A stretch of 64,000 nt of DNA from Byssothecium circinans. Its lineage: Eukaryota; Ascomycota; Dothideomycetes; Pleosporales; Massarinaceae. The stretch is from assembly GCA_010015675.1 (NCBI GenBank), contig ML976985.1, positions 1,139,047 through 1,203,046 of the forward strand, read 5' to 3'. The position numbers and the translations under genes are program-made. The notes below the pieces were generated by a model that saw only the letters and a list, made by a program, of their open reading frames with translations, had not been told where the DNA came from and did no database searches. Positions 54,183-64,000 of the stretch are shown here, piece by piece (position 1 is the stretch's first letter; the number at the start of each line of letters is the position of its first letter).

Positions 54183-55828
54183 TGCGAGGTATTGTAGCGG
54201 AGATGTGAGGTCGGCTTTTCAGTTGTGTGGATATTACGGACCCGCGGACAGGCCGTGTTGGTAGTAGTGTGCGAGAGTAGAAAAAGTGTTGTTGATAGTG
54301 GTGTAGTAGGGAAACAGATTCGCGATTCCAAGAAGAGTGTACTCTAAGAAGGGTGCACGTTGAAGCTGTCAAGTTGAGAATGTGTTGATGGTCAGTGGTC
54401 GGGTTGCTCGGTCGGGGCCTGGGGCTGTCATTGGGAAAAAATAACACTAGACTGAATCAGGCAATGCACGCTCAAGAGGTGCAAACGCAGGTGAATGCTT
54501 CATGGATCTCGACGCAGCCAGTCTACACAATATCAAGAACCAAATCTACGCTATTGTTTCTGAAATCGAATTGATATCTTCAATACAATAAAGGCCACAA
54601 AATTCCCATAAAGCGACTTTAGTGCAAACTCTTGTTTGTATTTTTTTTGGTGACACCACACTGAAAGGACCAAAAATAACCACGACATATACATTTGGTC
54701 CGTGAAGACCATCCTCAGACAAGGCAAATGTCCATAAGTTCAGGCCTAAGACGGATTGCTTGGTGGTCATACTTCTAAGGGGCGAACACGGATATGAGAC
54801 ATCAGACGGTTGTGTAGTACAGTGCAGAGCAGAAATCTGAGAATAATTTCTAGTTCTATCCTTCTAGTCGACCTGGTATGCGCCGAATCGGCCCGTGTTT
54901 AGCTACGGTCCAGAACAGGTAACCAACCCCTCATTCTTGTATCAGACACTCTACGATCTGAGAATCGAAAGAGGGTATAAAACCGATATACGTTCCTTCC
55001 CCGGCGAATTTTCCAATAGGAATGCCCGGAAACGCGCGATTTCTCCTTACCGCATATTCTAATACGACAATGGTGTGGTCTGACTTTATTTGATGGAACC
55101 GAAATGCTTAAAAACTTGCGATGAATGCTTACCGGCTTGGCGGTTGTACCGGCCCACTGGGTCGCACGCAGCAGCTACATAAACACGAAGGCAACTACTT
55201 CCGGGACCGTTTACTCCGGCGGGGAAGATGAAGTCCAGATGCTTCGTTGTGATCGGAGCGTTATTTAAGCCGGATTCCGTTCCATTCGACACATGGTTGG
55301 ATATCAAATTCACCTGCCAAAAGCGTCGAAATACAGTTGCACAACAACGATTCAACGAGTTGGAGTTGAGGAATGTCTCGTATCTGGAGCATTCCTGCGC
55401 TGTATTCACTGTGTTTGTTGCCTTGTGCCTTCTTTTCGATTTCCAACGATTCGTTCGACTGCAATGCCGTTGTATGCATAGTAGTATTGAGTTCAATATA
55501 TCGTCGTCAGCGCTGTTCTTGATTCCCTTGTGCGCATGAAAGCTGAGTCGTATTTTCGTAGCTGAATGAATTCGGGGATGTATAAGTATAAGGTGAATCG
55601 TTCGAGGAGCGGATATCTTTCATCGCTCGACAGATTGTTTGGTAACTACCCCAGAAGACGGACCTCGTCAAACCTCTCCCAAAATCATGTAAGCGAACAG
55701 CCGGGGAGGATGTTAAGCCTGTTGCTCCTTGGCCTTGCAATTGAGATCCGATTAGCTAACCTGAGGGTCCCAGGGCTTCGCTACTCATATTCACATCCGT
55801 GATCATTATTTCTTTTGGCTCCAACCGG
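54183..55828. other. Intergenic, no gene supported
   Basis: Overlapping short frames exist on both strands near 54546-54770 and 55086-55540. The minus-strand one at 55086-55496 has a few Cys and a 'GVNGPGSSCLRVYVAAACD' stretch but no ATG or signal peptide in frame. The region may hold the 5' exon of the lectin gene that follows. Confidence 0.35.
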
Positions 55829-57074
55829 ATGAATAGCTTCGGCTGTGGGTCCAACAAAAACGTACGGTGTCCATCCTTCCGTCCATATGGCTCGCATGTC
55901 TAACTACCAGGGTAGATGATGCATAAGGCGTGGAACGGTAAGTGCCAATTCTATCCCTTCCGTCGGTTTTTCATCCTCGGCTGACCCCTACCCGTCTAGG
56001 CAATAGTTGGGTGCCTTCCATGACCACATGGGACAACATGGGAGGAAATTTCAACTGGGCCCCAACAGCCGTTACATGGCCTGGATCCGGTAACATGGCT
56101 ATGATGGGTGTGGGGGCCGATGGCCAAGTATGCTCTAAATTCCACAACCCTTTCGTGTTTCTCTAACCCAGATCCACAGATGTGGTCAAGGAACGGGACT
56201 ACCGGGTCCATGGGTGACTGGAATAATATGGGAGGCTCATTCAGCACGCCTCCTACTTCCACATCCTGGGGCTCTAACAGCATGACTGTCGCAGGTGTGG
56301 GCACAGACGGCGCCATGTGGACCCGTACAAATACCGGCTCCGGATGGGGAGGCTGGGAGTCACTGGGCGGAACGTTCACAAACGCCCCGCCGTCAATGAC
56401 TACCTGGGGGAACAATCAACGCGCTGTCTGTGGCGTGGGTTCTGATGGCGGGGCTTGGATGAGGTTCTATTCGGGAGGTAGTTGGGGCAGCTGGCAGGGA
56501 CTTGGCGGCACCTTCATCAGTTCAGTCATCATCATCTCTCGCGGTTCTGGCTTTTTGGATTTGTATGGGATTGGATCGAACCAGCAGGTATACCCCACTA
56601 ATTTCCTGTGCCGTAATTAGCAAACATTATTGCTGACGCATCTTAGATGTACACGCGCTCATACTCAAACGGTAACTGGGGAAGCTGGACCTCTCTAGGC
56701 GGAACGTTCGGCAGCACGCCGGGGGCCGTTTCGTGGGGCTCGAATCGCATGGACTGCTACGGCAAAGGCACAGATGGCAACGTAAGTCCCGCACCCCATC
56801 CACAATTAACCCGCAACAAAGTATCTGATAGAACCGTCTGCAGACGTGGCACAAGGCCTGGACGGGGACCGGTGGCTGGGGCAGCTGGGAGAACATGGGC
56901 AATGCATGCAAGGGTGCCCCCGCAGCAGGCTCTTGGGGCACGAATCAGATGACTGTCATGTGCACGGGTAATAACAATAATATGATGATGAAAAGTTGGG
57001 ATGGGACGCAATGGACACCTTCGGGGTCGGCATGGGATAACATGGGAGGTTCGTTTGTTGATGATGGGGCGTAA
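55829..57074 (+). CDS. PLL-like seven-bladed beta-propeller lectin (DUF346-type repeats)
   Basis: Exons: ~55829-55861, 55916-55937, 56000-56127, 56180-56587, 56647-56781 and 56844-57074 (TAA); joins keep frame. Six full blades follow the pattern 'W-x-x-(L/M)-G-G-x-F-x(4)-P-x(3)-S/T-W-G-x(3)-M-x-V-x-G-x-G-x-D-G', for example 'WESLGGTFTNAPPSMTTWG'. The N-terminal 'FGSNRMNSFGCGSNKN' and the C-terminal 'WDNMGGSFVDDGA' are the two halves of a seventh, so the propeller closes by a velcro join. Relatives are the Photorhabdus PLL fucose-binding lectins and fungal homologs. No signal peptide is seen; the frame upstream of 55829 is open without ATG until TAA near 55760, so a 5' exon or start is missing. 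Sugar specificity is unknown. Four of the five introns fall on blade borders. Confidence 0.75.
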
Positions 57075-58326
57075 GCAAAGTTCGCCCGATGATAGCAAGG
57101 CAGAACAGCGTAAGTGAGGGTGGGTGGTACAGGGGAGTCTATTATTTGCTATGAACTTTATGCGGGGGGTTGGTATGGTGCAGCTATAACGGTTACTCGC
57201 ATTTACCAGACTGTATGTCCAATGTAACAATCCACGTCCCACGGATAAGTTCCATGACTTTCGTACCACCGCAGTGAACATATTTGCCATCCAATTTGCA
57301 AGAAACCGGTTTAGACAAGGACCTCTGGAGAGAAAAGCCATCGAAATACGATATATAAATAGCAAAGTAGTTGGATGTCGGAGGGTAGAACACGCGTGAT
57401 TAGTGGTAAGTGGCTGTGATATTGTAGACTTCATGGAGGCATACCGTTTAGACCACGCTACAGACACCCTAAACGTCAACCCTCCTTAGGATTCTCTACA
57501 CCGGGAGTAAAGCAATCTTGTCCCTGATTAGTCTCCTGAAAGCAGCCGATGCACATGGTATCACGATCTGAGGATCGGGTGTCAAAAAGCGCAAATGGAT
57601 GTATTGGGAATCTGCTGAAGAGCTATCTAGGAGGGGGGTTCGCCTCTCAATCTACGTATTTTTTGCGCTTCTGCAACTCTACTTTTCTAACTTGAAAATC
57701 TGTTTACAGCACCCTATCCTTCCATACCGCTATCATAGCAACCTCTTTCCACTAATCCACAGCCTTGAATAAAACACCACATGTTTTTTTCGCCAACTAG
57801 TTAGCCACTCCCGGTTTACCCTCTATAGGCCTCGTACCCCAAAACTTCAACGGGTAACACAAACAGCCTACTTGGCCCGCGAGCCTTTTCAAATGCACTG
57901 TCTCTCTTTCCCCCTTCCAAGACCAGTAGTCCACTTCTTTAACCTTCACTCACATCACTATTCCTGGATACTTGAATCAACACGCACAGTACTTACCTAA
58001 GTATTATGTATATTTGCGGAGTGAAAACACTTCGTTATTGTTTGAAAGGAGTGAAGGAGCTAATATTAAATAAGAGTGTACAAAGAGCCGATGTCCGGAT
58101 GCCACAGATAGACGAGAAGTATTGAACATGAGTTCTGCCCGGAATCGGAGAAGAGGTGAGGGATAGTAGGTGCACATGTTGATGTTGAGGGGATTGTTGA
58201 GTTCAGAATATGTATGTATTGATTGGGCCGCATCTATACGAAGGAGAGAAGGGGGAGGGAAGAAGGCAGAGAGAATTAGAGATAGGAACAGACTTTGGAT
58301 GTTCTGTTTCGTTCCGTGCAGTAGTA
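57075..58326. other. Intergenic
   Basis: 3' flanks of the lectin gene and of the next F-box-like gene. Minus-strand frames over 56757-57479 are shadows of lectin exons. Nothing else recognised. Confidence 0.45.
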
Positions 58327-59175
58327 CTAAACGGTCGGCTCCTCCTCCTCCGTCTTCTTCCCCTTCTTCTCCTTCTCAACCTTCCTCTTCGGAATCCAAA
58401 TCAACCTCTTATAAGCCTCCCCCTTCCACACAGCTAACATGGTATAGCTATGGTATCCAACTTGCTGTTCAACCCGGACTTCGACATCCCTCCTGCCCAA
58501 GTACCCGAGGACCTCCTCAATAGCCTTCTGACAACACCTATCTGGAACCGGCGAGTCGAACTCCCAGGTAAGTTGCATGATGACGCTGCGTACACCAGTA
58601 AAGGCCGAGAGATCGAGACCACTGAATGGAGGAACGTTTCCAGGGTAGCTGACCCAGAAGGGAGTGGCCTTGCGGGCTGAGAGGCGGATTTTGCGGATTG
58701 CGGTGAGTTGGGGGGCGGTTAAGCAGATAAGCCAAGGGAAGATGGAGAAGGGTTTGGGTGTGTGCGCGGGCTGTTTCTCCTTCTCGACGACTGCGGTTGT
58801 GCCATTTTCCGCTTCCGCTTTGTCCTTCTCTGTAGCTGCTTCTTTCGCCTTGCCCTTCTTCTTTTCCGCTCTACTGTCCCACCAGTAAACTATCTCGCAA
58901 AACCACCCAGTCTCGAACGGAATCAAGGCCGTGTCGGCCCTGATCTGACGACACACCTCGGTGAGAGCGAGATAGTTAGTAACGCTGAAGGCTTTGGCGT
59001 CCACACGAGGCTGTTTCGCTTTAGTCATACGCTTCTCGAGTACGTACGTGAAGCGGCGTTCGGCGAAGTCATATGCTGAACCGATAACTGCATCCCCAAA
59101 GGCGTATTCGAAGATTTGCAGGCGTATCTCCGTGGGGAGACGGAGAAGAGGGGAGTCCTGTTGTATCGTAGACGC
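58327..59175 (-). pseudogene. F-box-like ('LLRLP-E-R') fungal protein with lost start codon
   Basis: The frame is open to TAG 58327-58329 and well preserved: 'STIQQDSPLLRLPTEIRLQI', 'FEYAFGDAVIGSAYDFAERR', 'NYLALTEVCRQIRADTALIP', a Lys/Glu-rich insert (~85-130), 'FPWLICLTAPQLTAIRKIRL' and a basic tail. The paralog at 59684 starts ATG-GCG-ACA-ACG-ATA-CAA; here the same place reads ATG-CG-TCT-ACG-ATA-CAA (59177 down), one base short, so the ATG is out of frame. An upstream in-frame stretch to ~59397 has a donor-like gtaagc but no ATG. It is probably a start-loss pseudogene, unless an unseen 5' exon rescues it. It is head-to-head with its paralog. Confidence 0.65.
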
Positions 59176-59683
59176 ATTGCAGTGGCTTTGACAGACGTTT
59201 GACGTGGGATGTTGAAAGGTGAGCGAGTGAGTGTAGCCGTCGCTTAAAATGTTAGTTCTCGGAATACCAAAGTACGCTTGATGCTTACCTGCTTGAGGTG
59301 CCTGCCCAAGTGCGAAAGTTTGGAATGGGTAGGTGTGTGAAACGAAGAGAAGTGGAACAAGGAAGGAGCGGGCGCAATATTTCTTCCCCAAACACACCTT
59401 AGCTTATTCAACTATGAGTCATGACTTAGTTTGCAGCTGCCTTATACTAGCGTTTTATGCAAATGCAGCGTTCCGTTTGTGATTGTACACACTGCTGATT
59501 TAGGCAGTAATATCGCCTAGTCTACCAGAAATAAAAGCACAACGCACGTTCAACGGAGCGCCTTGCGAGTATAAATTGCCCATGCGTCGGTCGCTCCATC
59601 ATTATATCAACTCCCACATTTACAACACAAATCATATCAACACCCACGTTTCCAACCACGATAACGACAACAAGCTGTCTACA
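59176..59683. promoter_or_regulatory. Bidirectional spacer between head-to-head F-box-like paralogs
   Basis: 508 bp between two divergent paralogs, presumably holding both promoters. No clear TATA box on either strand is defended here. Confidence 0.4.
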
Positions 59684-60667
59684 ATGGCGACAACGATACA
59701 ACAACAGGAGTCCCCGCTTCTCCGCCTCCCCGCAGAACTCCGCCTCCAGATCTTCGAATACGTCCTCGCCGGCCAAAACTTCAGCTCCGTGATAGACAAC
59801 AATACCGAGCGCCTAACCCACGTAATCGAAGACAAAACCACCGACCCAGCAACATGGCACCCCCTTTCCTCCGACCCAAACCACTACTTCGCCCTCAGCA
59901 AAACATGCCGGCAAACGCGCGCCGACACGCGTGATCTCCCCCTCAAACTCGGAACCTTCTGCCAGCTTTCAAAAGTAATCTGGACCGAAGACGAGAAGCA
60001 CCAGGCGTGGCTCATACGCGAGAGGACGGAACAGATAGAGCGGGTTCAAAGGGAACATGTCCCCGAGCGAAGGATCCCAGTCCCATTTGTGGCCCCCACA
60101 CCCGTGGACATGTTCCCCTGGAGAACCTGTCTGGATGAGGAACAACAGGCTGCTATCCGCAGTATTCGCTTCAACCTCAAGACTCCCTGGCGTTTCCATC
60201 TTACTTACTTCAACACTCTTATGAGAAACCGCGCCGCGGCCCTGATCCCTATGCACCCGCTGTCCAAGTTCACGGGCGTCAGGACCGTGTTCGTTAATTA
60301 TGTTCATCAGTGGGACCCGTGCCCTACTCAACCCAACATGCAGGACACTGTTGATGGTATTGTTCGGTATTTGGGGAGGAGCGACGTGGAGATTGTGTTC
60401 GAGTTTACGTTCAAGGGATATAGAGGGGCTAATGTTCACATGACGCCGGAAGAGCGGCTGCGCTGCATGTACCTTAGGTTTTACGAGGTATGGTGGAAAG
60501 ACGGAGTTTTCACGGAGAAGAGTTGGAGCACGGGATTTGGGCCTGAGGTAGGGGAAAGGAGGAGTCGTGGGAATCTGTGGCCAGAAGATAATGGAGGAGT
60601 GATATTTAACATACCTACCCTAGAAGAACTCCGGGGATGGCGTCGCGGGCTGCGAGTGAAGATGTAA
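59684..60667 (+). CDS. F-box-like ('LLRLP-E-R') fungal protein
   Basis: Start at ATG 59684 because the domain begins right after it ('MATTIQQQESPLLRLPAELR'), although the frame is open further upstream to 59576; stop TAA 60665-60667; 327 codons. Domain: 'LRLQIFEYVLAGQNFSSVID', 'HYFALSKTCRQTRADTRDLP', then 'VDMFPWRTCLDEEQQAAIRS', 'SKFTGVRTVFVNYVHQWDPC' and 'IVRYLGRSDVEIVFEF'. No intron. It is intact, unlike its divergent neighbour at 58327, with which it shares the block order and so a recent common origin. Function is unknown beyond the family. Confidence 0.82.
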   Translation: MATTIQQQESPLLRLPAELRLQIFEYVLAGQNFSSVIDNNTERLTHVIEDKTTDPATWHPLSSDPNHYFALSKTCRQTRADTRDLPLKLGTFCQLSKVIWTEDEKHQAWLIRERTEQIERVQREHVPERRIPVPFVAPTPVDMFPWRTCLDEEQQAAIRSIRFNLKTPWRFHLTYFNTLMRNRAAALIPMHPLSKFTGVRTVFVNYVHQWDPCPTQPNMQDTVDGIVRYLGRSDVEIVFEFTFKGYRGANVHMTPEERLRCMYLRFYEVWWKDGVFTEKSWSTGFGPEVGERRSRGNLWPEDNGGVIFNIPTLEELRGWRRGLRVKM

Positions 60668-60856
60668 ATGTAGCCGAGGATGGTTTTAGGGTACTATCTT
60701 ACGTTAAGGTATCTAGGCAATTAGTAATGTTGAGCATAACAGTTCCCCTTGTACTTCGCTCTTCTTCTTCTAGAACTATCACTGCCCATTCGCCATCACC
60801 CATCCCTCCCCCACTCAACAACTTCAGTATCCCTACATCATCCAACAACCTTAGCA

Positions 60857-60873
60857 CCCCCCCCCCCCCCCCC
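60857..60873. repeat. Poly-C run (17 bases)
   Basis: A homopolymer just downstream of SEC10, prone to length error in sequencing. Confidence 0.9.
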
Positions 60874-60891
60874 TCCCCATCCCCCACCCCA

Positions 60892-63518
60892 TCACAGACT
60901 CATAAGCGCAGCCTGCACCTCCACACTCCCCACATCCTCCCTCCTCCCCACAAACGCCTTCAGCTCCTGCAACTCGACGCCCTGCCTGCCCTGCAACTTA
61001 TCCCTCAAATGCTGTCCCTGCAGCATAAACAGCTGGCTAACATCAACCAACACCTCCATAGCCTCAGGTTCCAGTTCCTCGCCCGTCGGCCACCCCTTGA
61101 CAAGATCGACATATCTCCTCATGTCCTTGGACACCGTGATGCCGCCGAGCAGACTGAATGTGAATTTCAAGAGGTGTGAGAGGATGAGGGCGCGTAGACC
61201 CCGGGCGAGCTCGGCGAGGAAGAGGGAGAGGTTGCGGCCTGTTAGCGCGCCGGATGCTTGCGTTGCGACGCGGGTTAGGAATTGGCATACGGCTTGGCAG
61301 GCTGGCGTGTCGTTGGAGGCTTGCATGAGGTCGATGTCGTCTTTTGGACGGTAGTCTGTTTTCTTTTGCTGCGCGAGCAGTTTGCTGACCCAGTTGAGCG
61401 AGGAGGAGAGGGTGAGGTTCAGCACGCTGGAGAGTTTGGATTCGAGCGTCGACATGGTGAGGTTGATTGATTTCTCGATTTCGCGGCGGATGGTCAGGTT
61501 GGGGGTTGCGAGGGGCACGAGGATTGTGGACGTGGTGGTTTGGAGGAGGTGGAGGATTGTGGTTATTGTGTTGAGGGCTGGGAGGTGGGTTAGGTCGGGT
61601 GGGTTTTTAGAGTTTTCTTGCGCGGCGGCGTGTTCGGAGGCACTGGGCTTTGTTAGCTGAGATTATTTTTGGAAGGGATGAAGTGACCTACGCGTCAAGG
61701 GCTGTCTCGAGATACATCTCGCCCATGTGTGTTAGTAGGAGATTTAGCAAGTTCTGCACATCTTTTGGCGTGTCGTTCGACGGTGATAGTTCAAGGCCTC
61801 GACCCACACCTTCAGCCAACCACTTCAACATCCGCTTAGCGGCCGGTAATGACAACCTTCCATCCTCCTCTGTCGTTTCAATATCCTTCTTCTCGGTCTG
61901 GTCTTCTTTGAGCCCAGCAATCCGGATCAACATGGCCTTTTGCGTGGGGGGCAGATCGGTGCTGTCTAGTCGCTCCATGTAGGCATCGCGCGTGGAAGCC
62001 GCAAGTTCTCGTCCACGCTGTGCAAGCGAGCCAAAGTAACTCGTTGATGCCATCTTTCTCCGTCGCTCATGGAAGGCCGTGAATTTGAGTAGGAGGGAAG
62101 AGTAGAGCTCTTCCAGATTCTTTTTCTCTCGCTCAATGTATGAGGATCCCACAAAGTATGGTACAAAGAGATCTTCCAGCTGCTGGTCCAAGACGGCCGC
62201 AATCTGCGAAGTGACGGGCTCCGGCGCCTCTGTCAATCCGTGCGACTTCAAGTCGTCCACCAAAGCAGTAATATAACCTCTTGACGCCTGAAGCGACCGC
62301 AAAAAGGCAAGGGATGATAACTCGGTAGCCTTGCCCAGCACCATTTCGAGCCGTTGTTGGATCGACTGTTGGAAGAGTCGCTGGATAAATTTAATCAGCA
62401 CCTCTTCGTAGTACGGGAACGCTCGTTTGATAATTATTGACTCGTCCTGGAGGACAATCTTCACTTCATCTAGCAAAGACTGAAGACTCGGCTCTACACC
62501 TGGCGGCTCTGCATCCGGGTCCTGGAGGCGATCCCATGTCTCAGCATCCCCCGATAGTTCATCCGTGACCAAATTTGTGCGGTCGATGAAGAACGAGTGC
62601 TGGTTAACATAAGTCGCGATGACGCTCGCGCCATCGCTGAAGTCTTTCAAGGTGATGGCACACTCGCGCATTCCATCATAGTTTGGCCGTCTATAGTAAT
62701 CGTCAAACTTGGCGAGCAAGTCCTGCTCCAGATTCTCCAGAAACTTCTCAATAATCTCCTTGGTAGGATGTTTTGACCCTGGCGGTCTCCTCTTCGTTCC
62801 ATTCGGCGCATTCCCATTCACAGCAGAGCTATCAGGGTTCAATCGCGCACTGATCCTGAGCAGCTGGCGCGCAATCGAGGCACACTCGACGATCTTCCCA
62901 CGAACTTTCCTATCCTCAAGCGTCTGCAGCGTTCCTCTCTGGCTAACTTCCTGCCAGCAGATAATCAGGAACTTAGCATCCTTAGCCCTGTTCAACTGCC
63001 GATCCAGCTCTTCCAGACGTTCTCCTATACGCACAGCGACGTTGCCTCCCGCATCCAGATTCCCGTCATCTGCCCCGCCACCATTGAGCGAGCTGTCCAG
63101 CCTCTTAAACCGGTCAATTGCCTGATCTAGTTTCAGCCCTAGCGAGTTGACGTTCTGGTTGTGCTGAGCTTCGGCTCGTCGCACAGTCGCAGAGAGTTCG
63201 TTTTCGCGCTCCTCGAGCTCTTCGGAGAGTACATTGAGGTGGGTCAGGGCGTGTTCGAAGGATCGGATGAGGGGCTTTGGGTCGAATTGTCGTTGGGTGC
63301 CGGATAAGCCAGAGCTGCGGGAGGCGGGTATGGCGCTGTCGGAGAGAGTCTCGATGAAGTCTTTGACTATGAAGCCTTTGTTCTTTACGCTGTCAGCATG
63401 TAAACCTATATGAGAGTAAAGATCATACAGAGAAATCTTCCAGTGTGAATGTGAAGGCGCGGCTGCGCGAGCTCTGGGTCGAGAGCAGGGACGTCGAGTC
63501 CGCACGGGGACGAGACAT
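60892..63518 (-). CDS. SEC10: Exocyst complex subunit Sec10
   Basis: Exons 63518-63429, 63382-61692 and 61642-60892; introns of 46 and 49 nt, joins in frame; 843 residues, the usual size. The N-terminus 'MSRPRADSTSLLSTQSSRSR' leads into 'FTFTLEDFS' joined to 'NKGFIVKDFIETLSDSAIPA', 'FDPKPLIRSFEHALTHLNVL' and 'LEERENELSATVRRAE-QH', typical of fungal Sec10 with coiled coil over ~60-160. The middle holds 'AKFLIICWQEVSQRGTL' and 'DDYYRRPNYDGMRECAITLK', and the C-terminus is helical ('GRNLSLFLAELARGLRALIL'). Sec10 links Sec15 on secretory vesicles to the rest of the exocyst at growing hyphal tips. It is a conserved housekeeping gene with no link to its neighbours, which makes it a good anchor for synteny. 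Confidence 0.93.
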
Positions 63519-64000
63519 TGCAGACGCTACCGGAGGAGCATGGGAGCGTATCAACGAGCACAATGTAGACACGTAGAACCAGGGGAGGGGTGAGAGGAAG
63601 CTATGGGAGGCTCTGCAGTAGTCTAGCGTATGTATGCGGAGGTTCGGAGGTGATGCTGGAGGTCACCAAGCCGGCCAGGGCCTCTAAACGAAGTGCAGCA
63701 GTGCTGTGGCTTGTGGCGCCCCCCGCGTCGGAGGTGCGTGTCGAGCCCTGAGATGATGACCAACTCTGTACTACATTCCCGCCATGAAGCCACCATCTTC
63801 CACACATGGGCTACAGCACACATCAGCAGTTGCGTCTGCAACACGCAATCGCCTCTCGCGGCATGGCTGAGCAGGTCAGCGGTCGCGCTTGGCGACCACC
63901 TACCCCGGACGCCACACACACCAGCCTCTCAAACTTTAACGTTCGTCCAACAACCCTTCAAATAACAGGGAGCCCGCATACGACGTGTCGTCATAACCGG
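63519..64000. other. Upstream region of SEC10
   Basis: Short frames on both strands are chance overlaps in GC-rich sequence; no gene, repeat or RNA recognised up to the window end. Confidence 0.45.

Noticed and set aside
55086..55496. Possible small Cys-containing secreted protein on minus strand
   Set aside because: No ATG or signal peptide in frame and no splice model that I could defend.
56757..57479. 240-codon minus-strand ORF over the lectin 3' end
   Set aside because: Overlaps well-supported lectin exons on the other strand and shows no domain.
62709..63125. 138-codon plus-strand ORF inside SEC10
   Set aside because: Shadow of the SEC10 coding strand.
1..64000. tRNA, rRNA or riboswitch genes
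   Set aside because: None recognised by eye; a covariance-model scan would be needed to exclude single tRNAs.

Overview
The window looks like nuclear DNA of a filamentous ascomycete (Pezizomycotina; a Dothideomycete is my guess, not shown). The signs are short GT-AG introns of about 46-75 nt, a HET/NLR-type WD40 repeat gene, a fungal SEC10, several fungus-only families (UstYa/DUF3328, 'LLRLP-E-R' F-box-like proteins), and repeats damaged by repeat-induced point mutation (RIP: C:G to T:A changes, with Gln codons turned into TAG/TAA).

Layout. (1) 1-762 is the 3' end of a WD40 repeat gene. (2) About 1088-30777 is one nest of transposons. A ~1.06 kb non-autonomous TIR element contains a second, inverted copy of itself. 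That copy is split by a chromoviral Ty3/Gypsy element (Gypsy A, 1603-29160). Gypsy A is in turn interrupted by an LTR element called 'LTR-X' here (copy 1, 2776-6356, minus), by a second Gypsy element (Gypsy B, 8987-16389) and by LTR-X copy 2 (17384-26430). The 3' LTR of LTR-X copy 2 carries a hAT DNA transposon (23103-26270) with an assembly gap. Target-site duplications can be read for the LTR elements and the hAT. LTR-X has no visible polymerase. It carries a Gag-like ORF and, in copy 2 only, a ~1,024-codon ORF whose layout suggests a 2-oxoglutarate/Fe(II) dioxygenase.

(3) 31.4-36.1 kb holds two F-box-like genes with lesions and one doubtful small ORF. (4) 36.5-51.0 kb looks like a secondary-metabolite locus of the fungal RiPP (dikaritin-like) type. 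It has two UstYa/DUF3328 genes on divergent strands around a shared promoter, a secreted precursor-like protein with eight copies of a 15-residue repeat, an EamA/SLC35F-type transporter, a POT/PTR2 peptide transporter and an ATP-grasp ligase. A broken asparaginase-like gene sits at its edge. A ~130-160 bp non-coding sequence occurs twice, once upstream of the EamA transporter and once between the POT transporter and the ATP-grasp gene, which suggests co-regulation.

(5) 52.5-64 kb holds three more F-box-like genes (two of them a head-to-head pair, one without its start codon), a seven-bladed PLL-type beta-propeller lectin gene whose introns fall on blade borders, and the exocyst gene SEC10. 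The likely working unit is: precursor through the secretory pathway, Kex2-type cleavage, UstYa-type oxidation, with the ATP-grasp enzyme adding or modifying a residue and the transporters moving product or precursor. The parts are read from sequence; the pathway is inference.
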